From contig NZ_JBGCUS010000001.1 in NCBI RefSeq assembly GCF_041415945.1, positions 1,426,001 to 1,490,000 on the forward strand: a DNA stretch of 64,000 bases. The letters run 5' to 3'. The notes under the pieces were generated by a model that had not been told where the DNA came from, did not search any database, and saw only the letters and a program-made list of their open reading frames with translations. The position numbers and the translations under genes were made by a program. The DNA is from Ancylobacter sp. IITR112. GTDB taxonomy: Bacteria > Pseudomonadota > Alphaproteobacteria > Rhizobiales > Xanthobacteraceae. Below are positions 52,790 to 60,671 of the stretch, in pieces (position 1 is the stretch's first letter; each line of letters opens with the position of its first letter).

Positions 52790-52861
52790 GCAAGGCAAAG
52801 CCTTGCAAATCCACGAAAGGACGCATGCGTCCGGCGGCGCCGCGCGACAACGGCGCGACAA
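52790..52861 (+). promoter_or_regulatory. Satellite B left palindromes and arm sites
   Basis: Palindromes GCAAGGCaaaGCCTTGC (52790-52806) and GGACGCATGCGTCC (52819-52832), then CGCGCGACAA (52841) and GGCGCGACAA (52852), 11 bp apart. The last two match the arm sites of satellite A. The palindromes may be operator sites for the Xis-like protein. Confidence 0.65.
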
Positions 52862-52877
52862 CAGTGAGGCGTTTCAA

Positions 52878-53099
52878 ATGAGCGAAAAAGAGGATGCCGG
52901 GGTAATCCATGGCTATGAGGCCATCGGGGAGTACCTGGGCTTGTCGGCCCGGCAGGCGAAGCATTTTGCCGGTAAGGGAGACATTCCAACATTCAAGCTG
53001 GGGGCCAAGGTCTGCGCTCGTCGCGCCTCTCTCGACTCATGGCTTGCCGATTTGGAAGCCAAGGCCAGCGCTCCCCACACCGATGGGGGCGGCAAATGA
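52878..53099 (+). CDS. AlpA/excisionase-like DNA-binding protein (satellite B)
   Basis: 73 residues, winged helix: YLGLSARQAKHFAGKGDIPT, then LGAKVCARRASLDSWLADLE. Homologue of the first gene of satellite A. Start at 52878 chosen because upstream codons overlap the arm sites. ATGA overlap with the next gene. Confidence 0.82.
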   Translation: MSEKEDAGVIHGYEAIGEYLGLSARQAKHFAGKGDIPTFKLGAKVCARRASLDSWLADLEAKASAPHTDGGGK

Positions 53100-53518
53100 A
53101 CGTTCCCGGATTTGCCTATCTGCCGACTGCGGCGGCGATGGATGCGCGGCTCAGCCCGATGGCGGTGCGCGTGCTGCTGCTGGTCGCCACCATGATGGAC
53201 GGCGGCTTCGTCTGCGAGCCTGCGGTTGGCGAGATCGCCACCCGTGCCGGCATCACCCGCAAGTCCGCCCGCCGGGCGCTGGGTGACCTGATCGCGCTCG
53301 GGTATCTGTCGGTTGCCGAGCGCTTCCGCGACGATGGTTGCCGCCTCACCAACGCCTTCGCCATCGGCCGGCGCTGGTATGAGGCGGACGATGCGGGTTT
53401 CCTGCCCTATGGCGAGCCGCAGGGGCACCAGCCGGGCTTGCCGTTCCCGCCCGGGTGCCGGCTTGTCTATGACGATGCTGGACGGCTGGTGGATTCGTCC
53501 TGGCAGGCGCCAGAGTGA
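53096..53518 (+). CDS. Winged-helix protein (satellite B)
   Basis: 140 residues. HTH: EPAVGEIATRAGITRKSARR. Counterpart of the winged-helix gene in satellite A, without the long linker. Probably replication or control. Confidence 0.75.
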   Translation: MNVPGFAYLPTAAAMDARLSPMAVRVLLLVATMMDGGFVCEPAVGEIATRAGITRKSARRALGDLIALGYLSVAERFRDDGCRLTNAFAIGRRWYEADDAGFLPYGEPQGHQPGLPFPPGCRLVYDDAGRLVDSSWQAPE

Positions 53519-53534
53519 GGCGGGAGCGCTTCCC

Positions 53535-54185
53535 GTGTCGCGCGCTGCGCCGCCCCGCCTGCCGGATGTTTCACCGGACGCGGGATGGGCTTCGCTGGCC
53601 TATGCGGCAGCGGATGCGGGCCTTTGCTCGCCCTTCGATGCGCTGGCCCTTCACCACGCCGCGTTGCCGTTTCCTGACGCCTCCGAACTCGCCGCGCTGC
53701 GGGCCGCAGGCATAACCGACGCCACGCTGCGGCTTGCCCGCTGCGCCCCGAAGGCGGCCACGGTGCGGATGATGCCTGGAGGGCGCTTTGACTTTCGCCA
53801 CGATGGCAGGCGGGCGCTCGTCATTCCCGCCTACGGGTTCGGTGGCGACTTCATCGACATGGTGGCGTGGTTTCCGGCTCGCCCCGACAAGCCCGCCAGC
53901 CTCGAAGGGCGCGCCGTGCTGCTGGGCGAGGATCTGATTGAAGACGCCGCCACCTTCTTCGACGGGGCGCCCTGCAGCGTCTTCCGCGACGTGCTGGGCT
54001 GGCTGAAGGCTGGCGGGCGCGGCCTTGTCGTCATCGACCGGGCGCGCGTCTGGCGGCGGCTGATGGGCATAGGCGGCCCAATCTGCGGCGAGGATGCCGA
54101 CCACGCCCGCCAGCTTCTCGACATCGTAACGCCGCCGCGCTCCTGCCGCGTGCTGGCGCCTCTGGAGCAAGAACATGACGCATGA
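53535..54185 (+). CDS. Primase-associated hypothetical protein (satellite B)
   Basis: 216 residues from a GTG start with GGGAG 8 bp upstream. Conserved-looking segments RALVIPAYGFGGDFIDMVAW and EDLIEDAATFFDGAP suggest a nucleotide- or DNA-processing fold near TOPRIM/P4 primase N-terminal regions, but I cannot identify the family. Overlaps the primase-helicase gene by 11 bp, so they probably work together. Confidence 0.65.
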   Translation: MSRAAPPRLPDVSPDAGWASLAYAAADAGLCSPFDALALHHAALPFPDASELAALRAAGITDATLRLARCAPKAATVRMMPGGRFDFRHDGRRALVIPAYGFGGDFIDMVAWFPARPDKPASLEGRAVLLGEDLIEDAATFFDGAPCSVFRDVLGWLKAGGRGLVVIDRARVWRRLMGIGGPICGEDADHARQLLDIVTPPRSCRVLAPLEQEHDA

Positions 54186-55698
54186 CAAAGACAGGTACAT
54201 CGAGGTTGGCGGGGATGACGCGCCGCACGATGCGGGCCGCAAGGGAAAGGCCAAGGCCAAGCTGAAGGCGGACGACACGCCTCGCGAGCCGCGCGCCATG
54301 GGATATTCGGTGGATGCGATGAACCGGGAATGGTGCGTCGTGCTCATGCGGTCGCGGCTCGTGATCATCCGCGAGGCTGGCGACGGGCCGCTGGGTCGAT
54401 GCGTCAATGTGCTGGGAATGGATGCGTTCCGGGCTTGGAGCCTCAACAAGGTCACTGAGAAAAAGGACCGGGACGGAAAGATAACGGTGGAGACGTGGGC
54501 GGATGCATGGCTTCGCTCGCCAATGCGGCGCGAGTATACCGGCATCGAGTTCCGGCCCGGCGACGATGCCAAAACAACGCCGGGATACATGAATATGTGG
54601 CGTGGCTTCACTGTGGCGCCCGTGTTCAAGAAGAACGGCTATGCCATCTTCCGCGATCACCTGTTCAACAATGTCTGCGAGGGTGACGAGCACCTGTTTC
54701 GCTGGGTCTTCGGCTGGCTGGCGCACCTGGTGCAGAAGCCGCGCGAGCGGATCGGCACCGCCCTCGTGCTCCGGGGTACCATGGGCGCCGGCAAGAGCAA
54801 GATGGGCGAGGTTGTCGGCTCGCTGATCGGCCCGCACTATTTCGCCGTTGATGATCCTCGTTATGTCATTGACCGGTTCAACGCCCATCTTGTCGGGTGC
54901 CTTCTGCTGCAAGCCGAAGAAGCGTTCTGGGCGGGCGATAAGGTCGCGGAAGGTCGCCTGAAAGGACTGGTGACCTCTCATGTGCAGATGATCGAGGAAA
55001 AGGGTGTCGATGCGATCGCGGTAGATAACTACGTGCGCATCATGATCACCTCGAATGAGGACTGGGTTGTTCCGGCCGGCATGAAGGAACGCCGCTGGTG
55101 CGTTCTCGACGTGAACCCACGCTGTGCGCAGAACAACGAATACTTCAGGGAAATGGACGAGCAGCTTGACGCCGGCGGGCGCGAGGCGCTGCTGTTCGAC
55201 CTGCTTCACTTCGACCTGTCGGGCATCGATCTGCGGCGCATCCCGCGCACGTCGGGCCTGCTTGAGCAGAAGCTGCATTCCCTCGATAGCGTGACCAGCT
55301 GGTGGTATCACCGGCTCGAAAGCGGCGCCCCGACCAAGGGACTTGACCGCTGGCCCGAAGCACTGCCCGTCGATACGCTGTTCCAAGATTACATTGAAAC
55401 ATCGGAGCGGATCGGCATTCGTCGCCGGGCCGAAATGACTTCATTCGGCATCAAGATGCGGCGCCTTGTGCCTGGGCTGACCGCCGAGCGCCGGACGTGG
55501 GAGATCCACTCCGGCACGTTCAAGCGGTGCCGCTGCTATGTGCTGCCCGATCTGGCGTCGTGCCGCGCCGCGCTTGAGGAAATGCTTGAGCAGGCTATCG
55601 TATGGACGCGCGACGCTGATGCTGAGGATGAGGCCGATCAACCGTCCGAAGGGGACGGCCCGGCGCAGGGAGTAGACGACGGAAGCGGCGAGGGTTAG
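54175..55698 (+). CDS. Primase-helicase with SF3/DUF5906-type ATPase (satellite B)
   Basis: 507 residues. ATPase core: Walker A RGTMGAGKSKMGE near residue 200, Walker B LLLQAEEAF, and sensor MITSNEDWVVPAGMKERRWC as in DUF5906/SF3-like phage and satellite helicases. N-terminal 190 residues may bind DNA or prime; the C-terminus is acidic. Similar to the alpha protein idea of P4: one protein that starts satellite replication. Confidence 0.83.
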   Translation: MTHDKDRYIEVGGDDAPHDAGRKGKAKAKLKADDTPREPRAMGYSVDAMNREWCVVLMRSRLVIIREAGDGPLGRCVNVLGMDAFRAWSLNKVTEKKDRDGKITVETWADAWLRSPMRREYTGIEFRPGDDAKTTPGYMNMWRGFTVAPVFKKNGYAIFRDHLFNNVCEGDEHLFRWVFGWLAHLVQKPRERIGTALVLRGTMGAGKSKMGEVVGSLIGPHYFAVDDPRYVIDRFNAHLVGCLLLQAEEAFWAGDKVAEGRLKGLVTSHVQMIEEKGVDAIAVDNYVRIMITSNEDWVVPAGMKERRWCVLDVNPRCAQNNEYFREMDEQLDAGGREALLFDLLHFDLSGIDLRRIPRTSGLLEQKLHSLDSVTSWWYHRLESGAPTKGLDRWPEALPVDTLFQDYIETSERIGIRRRAEMTSFGIKMRRLVPGLTAERRTWEIHSGTFKRCRCYVLPDLASCRAALEEMLEQAIVWTRDADAEDEADQPSEGDGPAQGVDDGSGEG

Positions 55699-56118
55699 CG
55701 TGCCTCTACCGTTGGTGCTGCTCTGCGCCCGTTGCGTTGGCGTACCTGTCACACGTTCGGCCACCTCTTAAATGCAGGTTGCCACCTAATCACCCCGACA
55801 TTTCAATAGCTTGGCATACCTCCACACCTCGGGGTCACGCGCGGGATCGCGCACGCGCGCGCCCCTCTTCTTATATTTCTTAGTTATATCAAGCGGTTAA
55901 GGTAAGGGGCCTTCGGGTTGGTGGGAGCAGCGCCGCGCATCGCCGTGTTCGGTTCATCTTGCCATCAGTCGGGCGGCGGCCCGGTTAACAGGGCCGGGCG
56001 CACGGGCGCCGTCGGTGCTGGATGCTTGAGGCATGGCACATGCCTGCGTCGTGGCGCGAGCGCGTCGGGGGTGGGGGGTGTCAAAAGTCTGGAAGGCGCG
56101 TTGCCCGCAGACCCGCGT

Positions 56119-56141
56119 CCCTCGCATTGAGGGATTTTTTT
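56119..56141 (+). terminator. Terminator after satellite B replication genes
   Basis: CCCTC-gcatt-GAGGG followed by seven T after one A. Confidence 0.8.
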
Positions 56142-56198
56142 CCGGTCGAGCGAGAATTCAGGGGCACGACGCCGCAAGCGTTCAATTAAAACGTTTTA

Positions 56199-56211
56199 AA
56201 TCAATGGGTTA
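56199..56211 (+). promoter_or_regulatory. IHF-type site before satellite B cos
   Basis: AATCAATGGGTTA; full match to the consensus. It lies 58 bp before cos, a similar place to the prophage site. Confidence 0.6.
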
Positions 56212-56268
56212 GATATAGTCTGGCCCATGGCAAGCCTATTTATTTCCCTATTGTGAGCTGATGGCCAA

Positions 56269-56361
56269 GGGGAGGGGTGGGTCAAAACTCTCCAGCCTTC
56301 GCCGCCGTACCGGCGCCCAAGAGCGAGTTTTTCGGCGCGTAATTCCGCCGGTAGTTTTTTT
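56269..56361. other. cos copy in satellite B
   Basis: Core CCGTACCGGCGCCCAAGAG at 56305-56323, one base different from the prophage and satellite A copies, with AAAACTCTCC before and GAGTTTTTCGGCGCGTAATTC-type sequence after, then a T-run. After it, 56362-56670 holds no convincing gene; a 65-codon frame at 56492 is poor. Confidence 0.75.
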
Positions 56362-56670
56362 CGACGCAACACCAATGACTTAGGAACTCGCGGCGGCTTC
56401 CGTTGCCGTCCCGCGATGCTGCTGCCGTGCGCCCACTGCGGCGCCGGCCTCGCCCTTCGCTTCCTTTCCAGTCCACTACGGAGGCTCGTCCATGAGATCG
56501 AGCGGTTTCCCCCGTCGTCACGCCGACGATCTCGGGAGCGATGACCTAAGCGCATCACGCGGGCGACTGCCGCACGTCCCGGTTCCCCTTGGCCTTGCGG
56601 TGCGGTTGGTAATGGCACGCCTGGCAATGCGCATGCAGAAGCGCCCCGAAGCGCCTACCTCACCAGCCCG

Positions 56671-57595
56671 GCATCCCCGCCGGCCCTGATGCGGCGCCGG
56701 CAGGTTCGGGGCGCCGCTCGCCACCGGATCGCCGGCCCGCTCGCCAGCGGGCGCCGTGGGCGGGCGTTCTGGCCTTGGCGCGACCTCGGCAGGGGGCACG
56801 CCGCTCATCTGCCGCCAGCGGCCCGCTCTGCGGCTGGGCTCGCCGGATCGCCCCGGCATCCTCGCCGGCCCTGACGCCGCGCCGCAGGTTCGGGGCGCCG
56901 CTCGCCATCGGATCGCCGGCCCGGCTCGCCAGCGGGCGCCGTGGGCGGGCGTTCTGGCCTTGGCGCGACCTCGGCACCGGGCACGCCGCTCATCTGCCGC
57001 CAGCGGCCCGCTCTGCGGCTGGGCTCGCCGGATCGCCCCGGCATCCTCGCCGGCCCTGACGCCGCGCCGCAGGTTCGGGGCGCCGCTCGCCATCGGATCG
57101 CCGGCCCGGCTCGCCAGCGGGCGCCGTGGGCGGGCGTTCTGGCCTTGGCGCGATCTCGGCACCGGGCGCGCCGCACCTTCGCCGCCAGCGGCCCGCCCTG
57201 CGGCTGGGCTCGCCGGATCGGCCCGGCATCCTCGCCGGCCCTGACGCCGCGCCGCAGGTTCGGGGCGCCGCTCGCCCTCGGATCGCCAGCCGGGCGCGCC
57301 AGCGGGCGCCGTGGGCGGGCGTTCTGGCCTTGGCGCGACCTCGGCACCGGGCACGCCGCACCGTCGCCGCCAGCGGCCCGCCCTGCGGCTGGGCTCGCCG
57401 GATCGCCCCGGCATCCTCGCCGGCCCTGACGCCGCGCCGCAGGTTCGGGGCGCCCCTCGCCATCGGATTGCCGGCCCGGCTCGCCAGCGGGCGCCGTGGG
57501 CGGGCGTTCTGGCCTTGGCACGGCTTCGGCACCGGGCGTGCCGTCCGTCGCAATCAGCGGCCCGCCCTGCGGCTCGGTGCGGCCGGTTAGGTCTT
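56671..57595. repeat. Five tandem 185-bp repeats (satellite B)
   Basis: GCATCCTCGCCGGCCCTGA recurs at 56671 (variant), 56856, 57041, 57226 and 57411, exactly 185 bp apart; the units are almost identical, the first and last most divergent. They are rich in short inverted elements (GGCGCC, CCAGCGG, GGGCGGGCG). A partial copy follows at 58497. Because 185 is not a multiple of three, the open frames across it repeat in different phases and are not a protein. Function unknown: replication, structure, or amplified dispersed repeats. Confidence 0.95.
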
Positions 57596-57718
57596 GACTA
57601 CACCGCCAATCATTTCCCTCGGCCGAGAGGGTGCAGCGCCCGAGCAAAAGCTCGTCCAGGCGCTTTTCGTTGTGCGTCCTGCTTCGGCCGGCCGGGCGCG
57701 TTCTTCGGAGGATTTGGG

Positions 57719-58477
57719 ATGAATTCAGGGACCGATACGGGCCTTGCCGCCATCGACATCAGCGGTGTGGATGCCCAGCCGCTCACCATGTCCACGCTGG
57801 AAATTGCGGACCTGCTCGACAAGCGGCACGATCATGTCATGCGCGACGCGCGCAAGATGTTGGCAGAGCTCCACGGGGGCGACCGTCTCCCCAACTTTGG
57901 GGGCGTGGTGGAGCGCCCTAACCCCAGTGGCGGCGCTCCAATCAAGTCGCCTGTTCTACGCCTTCCCAAGCGGGAAACGCTTATCCTCGTTTCCGGCTAT
58001 CGCCTCGATCTGCGCGCCCGCATCATTGATCGCTGGCTTGAACTGGAAGCCGCCGCGGCGCCGCCATCCGCCGCCTTCGACCCGTCCGATCCGCTGGTAG
58101 TGCTTGCTGTGGTCGATCACATGCGCCGGCAGGTGACGGAACGCGACGCGATCATCGCCGGACAGGCCGAGAAGGTCCGCCACCTGGCGCGGCTTGAGGG
58201 CGCGGAAGGCAGCATGTGCCTGCGCGACGCGGCGAAGACGCTCAACGTGCGGCCTACGGAGCTGATATCCTTCCTCTCGATGCGGCGATGGATCTACAAG
58301 CGGCCGGGCAACGCCAGCTGGATCGGCTATCAGGACAAGATTCAGTCCGGCTTTCTCGATCACATCGATTTCCTGTATCGCGACGACGACGGGCGCGACC
58401 GCGTGGCGAGCCGCGTCCACGTGACCGCGAAGGGGCTGGCGCGCATCGCGGAGATATTGAGCGGCCCGGTTCGCTGA
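57719..58477 (+). CDS. Rha/KilA-type phage antirepressor-like protein (satellite B)
   Basis: 252 residues. N-terminal Rha domain (MSTLEIADLLDKRHDHVMRD, then RETLILVSGYRLDLRARIID) and a C-terminal antirepressor KilAC region (LRDAAKTLNVRPTELISFLS, then VTAKGLARIAE). GGAGGA lies upstream. Rha and Ant proteins counteract phage repressors, and a satellite that makes one could derepress the resident prophage. Confidence 0.83.
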   Translation: MNSGTDTGLAAIDISGVDAQPLTMSTLEIADLLDKRHDHVMRDARKMLAELHGGDRLPNFGGVVERPNPSGGAPIKSPVLRLPKRETLILVSGYRLDLRARIIDRWLELEAAAAPPSAAFDPSDPLVVLAVVDHMRRQVTERDAIIAGQAEKVRHLARLEGAEGSMCLRDAAKTLNVRPTELISFLSMRRWIYKRPGNASWIGYQDKIQSGFLDHIDFLYRDDDGRDRVASRVHVTAKGLARIAEILSGPVR

Positions 58478-58496
58478 TCGTGCGCCGCGCGGGCTT

Positions 58497-58625
58497 ATGC
58501 GGCGCCGCTCGCCAGCGGGCGCCGTGGGCGGGCGTTCCGGTCTTCGGGCGGCCAGCGTCAGGATGCGCCATCCGCCGCCACCAGCGGCCCGCCCTGCGGA
58601 TGGGCGCGCCGGATTGCCGTTCTGG
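58497..58625. repeat. Diverged single copy of the 185-bp repeat
   Basis: GCGGCGCCGCTCGCCAGCGG, then GCGGGCGTTC, then CAGCGGCCCGCCCTGCGG: partial match to the tandem unit, between the Rha gene and brnA. Confidence 0.75.
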
Positions 58626-58638
58626 CCATCACCAGCTC

Positions 58639-59064
58639 CTACAGCCCCCGCGCTTTGCGCAGGTCATCGTTCATGCGCGCCTGCCATCCTTGCCCGGTGC
58701 GCCTGTATTCCTCGATCACATCGGAATCGAGCCGCAGCGAAAGCAGGCGCTTGGGCGTTTCTGACTTCGGACGGCCGCGCCCCCGCCGGATGGTCTCGGC
58801 AAGCTCCGGCAGCGCCTCGGCAAGAGGGCGGGCCTGTGCCAGTTCCTCGTCTGTGCGGGGTCGTTCGGTCTCGGGATCGGGGCCGATAAGCTCGCCGGTC
58901 ATCGTGTCAATCCACCAGCCGTCCGCGTCCTGGCGCGCGCCTCCGGCGGCAATGATCGCCTGCATTTCAGTGTTGTAGGCTTCCCACCGGCGCATCATTT
59001 CGGCGGCATCCTCGGGGGTGTCTCCAAGATCGCGGGTGATGAAGCTGGGCCATGCCTTAGTCAT
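58639..59064 (-). CDS. brnA: BrnA-type antitoxin (satellite B)
   Basis: 141 residues with C-terminal ribbon-helix-helix (PKRLLSLRLDSDVIEEYRRT, then GQGWQARMNDDLRKAR). An N-terminal extension of some 40 residues is not found in copy A. Overlaps the toxin gene by 8 bp. Confidence 0.83.
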   Translation of the reverse strand: MTKAWPSFITRDLGDTPEDAAEMMRRWEAYNTEMQAIIAAGGARQDADGWWIDTMTGELIGPDPETERPRTDEELAQARPLAEALPELAETIRRGRGRPKSETPKRLLSLRLDSDVIEEYRRTGQGWQARMNDDLRKARGL

Positions 59065-59311
59065 GCAAGAGGCTCCTTTCCTTCCTGTCGGCGCGGCGCA
59101 TGGAGATGACCGAAAGCGCCTCGGTGCCGAGCGGGGCGAACACCACGGCAATGATGACCGCGCCGTTGTGCTCGCCGATGGCGAGTTGGCGACCGTCCTT
59201 CGCGGGGACGATGACAGCGGCGGCGAAGAACTCGAGCGACAGCGCGGCGAAGTCGAAGCCGTGCTTGTCGATGTTCGCCAGCCGCTTGGGCTCGTCCCAT
59301 GTGATGATCAT
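59057..59311 (-). CDS. brnT: BrnT-type ribonuclease toxin (satellite B)
   Basis: 84 residues, MIITWDEPKRLANIDKHGFD then GTEALSVISMRRADRKERSL; same fold and length as copy A but diverged, so cross-neutralisation is uncertain. The start at 59311 matches copy A. Confidence 0.9.
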   Translation of the reverse strand: MIITWDEPKRLANIDKHGFDFAALSLEFFAAAVIVPAKDGRQLAIGEHNGAVIIAVVFAPLGTEALSVISMRRADRKERSLLHD

Positions 59312-59320
59312 GTGGATATT

Positions 59321-59368
59321 CGTAGCTACGAAAATAAGATGCGTCAATAAACGTAGCTACAAAAATAA
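59321..59368 (-). promoter_or_regulatory. brnTA operator (satellite B)
   Basis: CGTAGCTACGAAAATAA and CGTAGCTACAAAAATAA, direct repeats 31 bp apart; each CGTAGCTACG is palindromic. Different from the copy A operator. Confidence 0.65.
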
Positions 59369-59377
59369 CGCGCGCGG

Positions 59378-59628
59378 GTTCGCCACCATCTTGCCGGATG
59401 GTGCGAACTGGCGCATGAATTGAAATGGAGCCTGGAAACTCCCGAGATGGTCCCTTGCCGGGGATAGCATCTCAGCCGCGATAGGCGTGCGCTGCGACCT
59501 TGCCGGGTCTGTGCGTCGCCGAAATTTGACGCGCCCTGCCGTGGGCGTGACCGGCTCACTATGCCGGGAGTGCCACGGCGCAGGCAACTGAAAAGTTGCT
59601 TGGGATAAAACAGCCTTCGGGTGAAGGC
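59378..59628 (+). ncRNA. Hairpin array B with TTGCCG loops, candidate structured RNA
   Basis: Stem-loops at 59378-59408 (CACCATC/GATGGTG), 59444-59473 (GAGATG/CATCTC with inner CCC/GGG), 59484-59520 (GGCG/CGCC and GACC/GGTC), 59532-59547 (CGCCC/GGGCG), 59584-59599 and 59613-59628. The first three have the loop TTGCCG. Same position and style as array A, with no alignable primary sequence in the stems. The remaining part up to 59753 has no gene. Confidence 0.45.
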
Positions 59629-59753
59629 CGTGGCGCACGTTCTCGCGGACGTGTTTCCAGACTCCCGGTGCCAGCCTGTCGCTGGCGTGGGTGCCCCCAA
59701 CTGGGTGGCATCCCCGGCCCTGGAAAGCCGGTTCTAGACCGCGAGCAGAACCC

Positions 59754-60374
59754 ATGTACATCGGAGAAGACTACGGAGGGCCGTTCCCGCCCCCGCTTGC
59801 CGACCGGCTGAATACCCGCCGGGAGCTTTCGCGCATCATCGAGTCGGCGCTGTCCATGCTCGATGCCCTCGACACTATCGACGCCGACCGCGAGCCGGAT
59901 GGTGACGAGCTTGATGCCAGCTGGCCGGAGCAATCTGGCCCGTGCATTTCGGGGCGGGCCGTGTCGCAGGAAGACGACGAGCCTTCGCTCGGCTGGCACG
60001 CCATCGGCGGCGGGTGCTGGTTCTTCGATGATGGCAGCGACCGCGAGTGGGACGCCTCTGACGATCCAGACGGCTATGACAGCGATAGGGAGCCCGCTCT
60101 GGCCGCGCCGGAGAGTTTTCCCCGCATCTGCTACGGCGGGCCGCTCCCTGCCGCCTACGGCTTCTCTGACCGGCTGCGGGGCGCTTCCGGCGGCGATCAA
60201 TCGCGATGGGCTATCGGCTGCGCCAATGACCGCGAGGAAGACGCGGGCGACGATGCCGAGGCTGAGAACGAGCACGGCGGCGATATCCTCGACCAGCCGC
60301 ACGACGACGACGACAGCGGCATCGCCGACCATGACGGCCTGTGGGAGCAGGCGCAGCGGGGGGTGTCGACATGA
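59754..60374 (+). CDS. Acidic conserved satellite protein (copy B)
   Basis: 206 residues, MYIGEDYGGPFPPPLADRLN and on. Differs from copy A by scattered substitutions with no indels. The reading frame is kept and changes look mostly conservative, so the gene is probably under selection. Function unknown. Confidence 0.82.
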   Translation: MYIGEDYGGPFPPPLADRLNTRRELSRIIESALSMLDALDTIDADREPDGDELDASWPEQSGPCISGRAVSQEDDEPSLGWHAIGGGCWFFDDGSDREWDASDDPDGYDSDREPALAAPESFPRICYGGPLPAAYGFSDRLRGASGGDQSRWAIGCANDREEDAGDDAEAENEHGGDILDQPHDDDDSGIADHDGLWEQAQRGVST

Positions 60375-60607
60375 CGGCGTCAGCCTTGACGCATCTGCGC
60401 GAGATCCATCTGCCGGCGTTGGACGCGGCCCGCTTCTGCCTCGCGGCGCGGCTGATGGTGGACGGCTTGAGGGATGAGCTAAGCCCACCTCATTCCGACG
60501 CTCTGCAAGCCGTGCTGTTCCATGCCTGCGACAGGCTGGAGCAGATAGACCGGCAGATTGAGCACTGGTGCGCAAGCCTCGCCGAGGCCGGCAGCGCCGC
60601 GAACTGA
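60371..60607 (+). CDS. Small conserved satellite protein (copy B)
   Basis: 78 residues, nearly identical to 37640-37876. ATGA overlap with the acidic gene. Confidence 0.8.
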   Translation: MTASALTHLREIHLPALDAARFCLAARLMVDGLRDELSPPHSDALQAVLFHACDRLEQIDRQIEHWCASLAEAGSAAN

Positions 60608-60614
60608 CACCCTC

Positions 60615-60644
60615 GCCGGCCGCGCCCGGTGAGGTGCGGCCGGC
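60615..60644 (+). terminator. Stem-loop before satellite B integrase
   Basis: GCCGGCCGC and GCGGCCGGC, the same as before the satellite A integrase. Confidence 0.5.
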
Positions 60645-60671
60645 TTCCCCTCATATTCAGGAGTTGAAGCT

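Larger units (their letters stand above)
55699..56268. other. Non-coding stretch before satellite B cos, candidate origin
   Basis: 570 bp without a convincing gene. It contains CACCCCGA/TCGGGGT inverted elements (55792-55832), an AT-rich patch at 55868-55905, a terminator at 56119-56141, and a perfect IHF-type site (56199-56211). The AT-rich patch next to a replicase gene is a reasonable origin candidate. Confidence 0.45.

Noticed and set aside
56671..57595. CRISPR array
   Set aside because: Units are 185 bp and nearly identical over their whole length; there are no short repeats with unique spacers and no cas genes.
56518..57647. Several long open frames on both strands over the 185-bp repeats
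   Set aside because: The 185-bp period shifts the frame by two bases each unit, so the same peptides appear in different frames; there is no ribosome-binding site and composition is Arg/Ala/Pro/Gly only.
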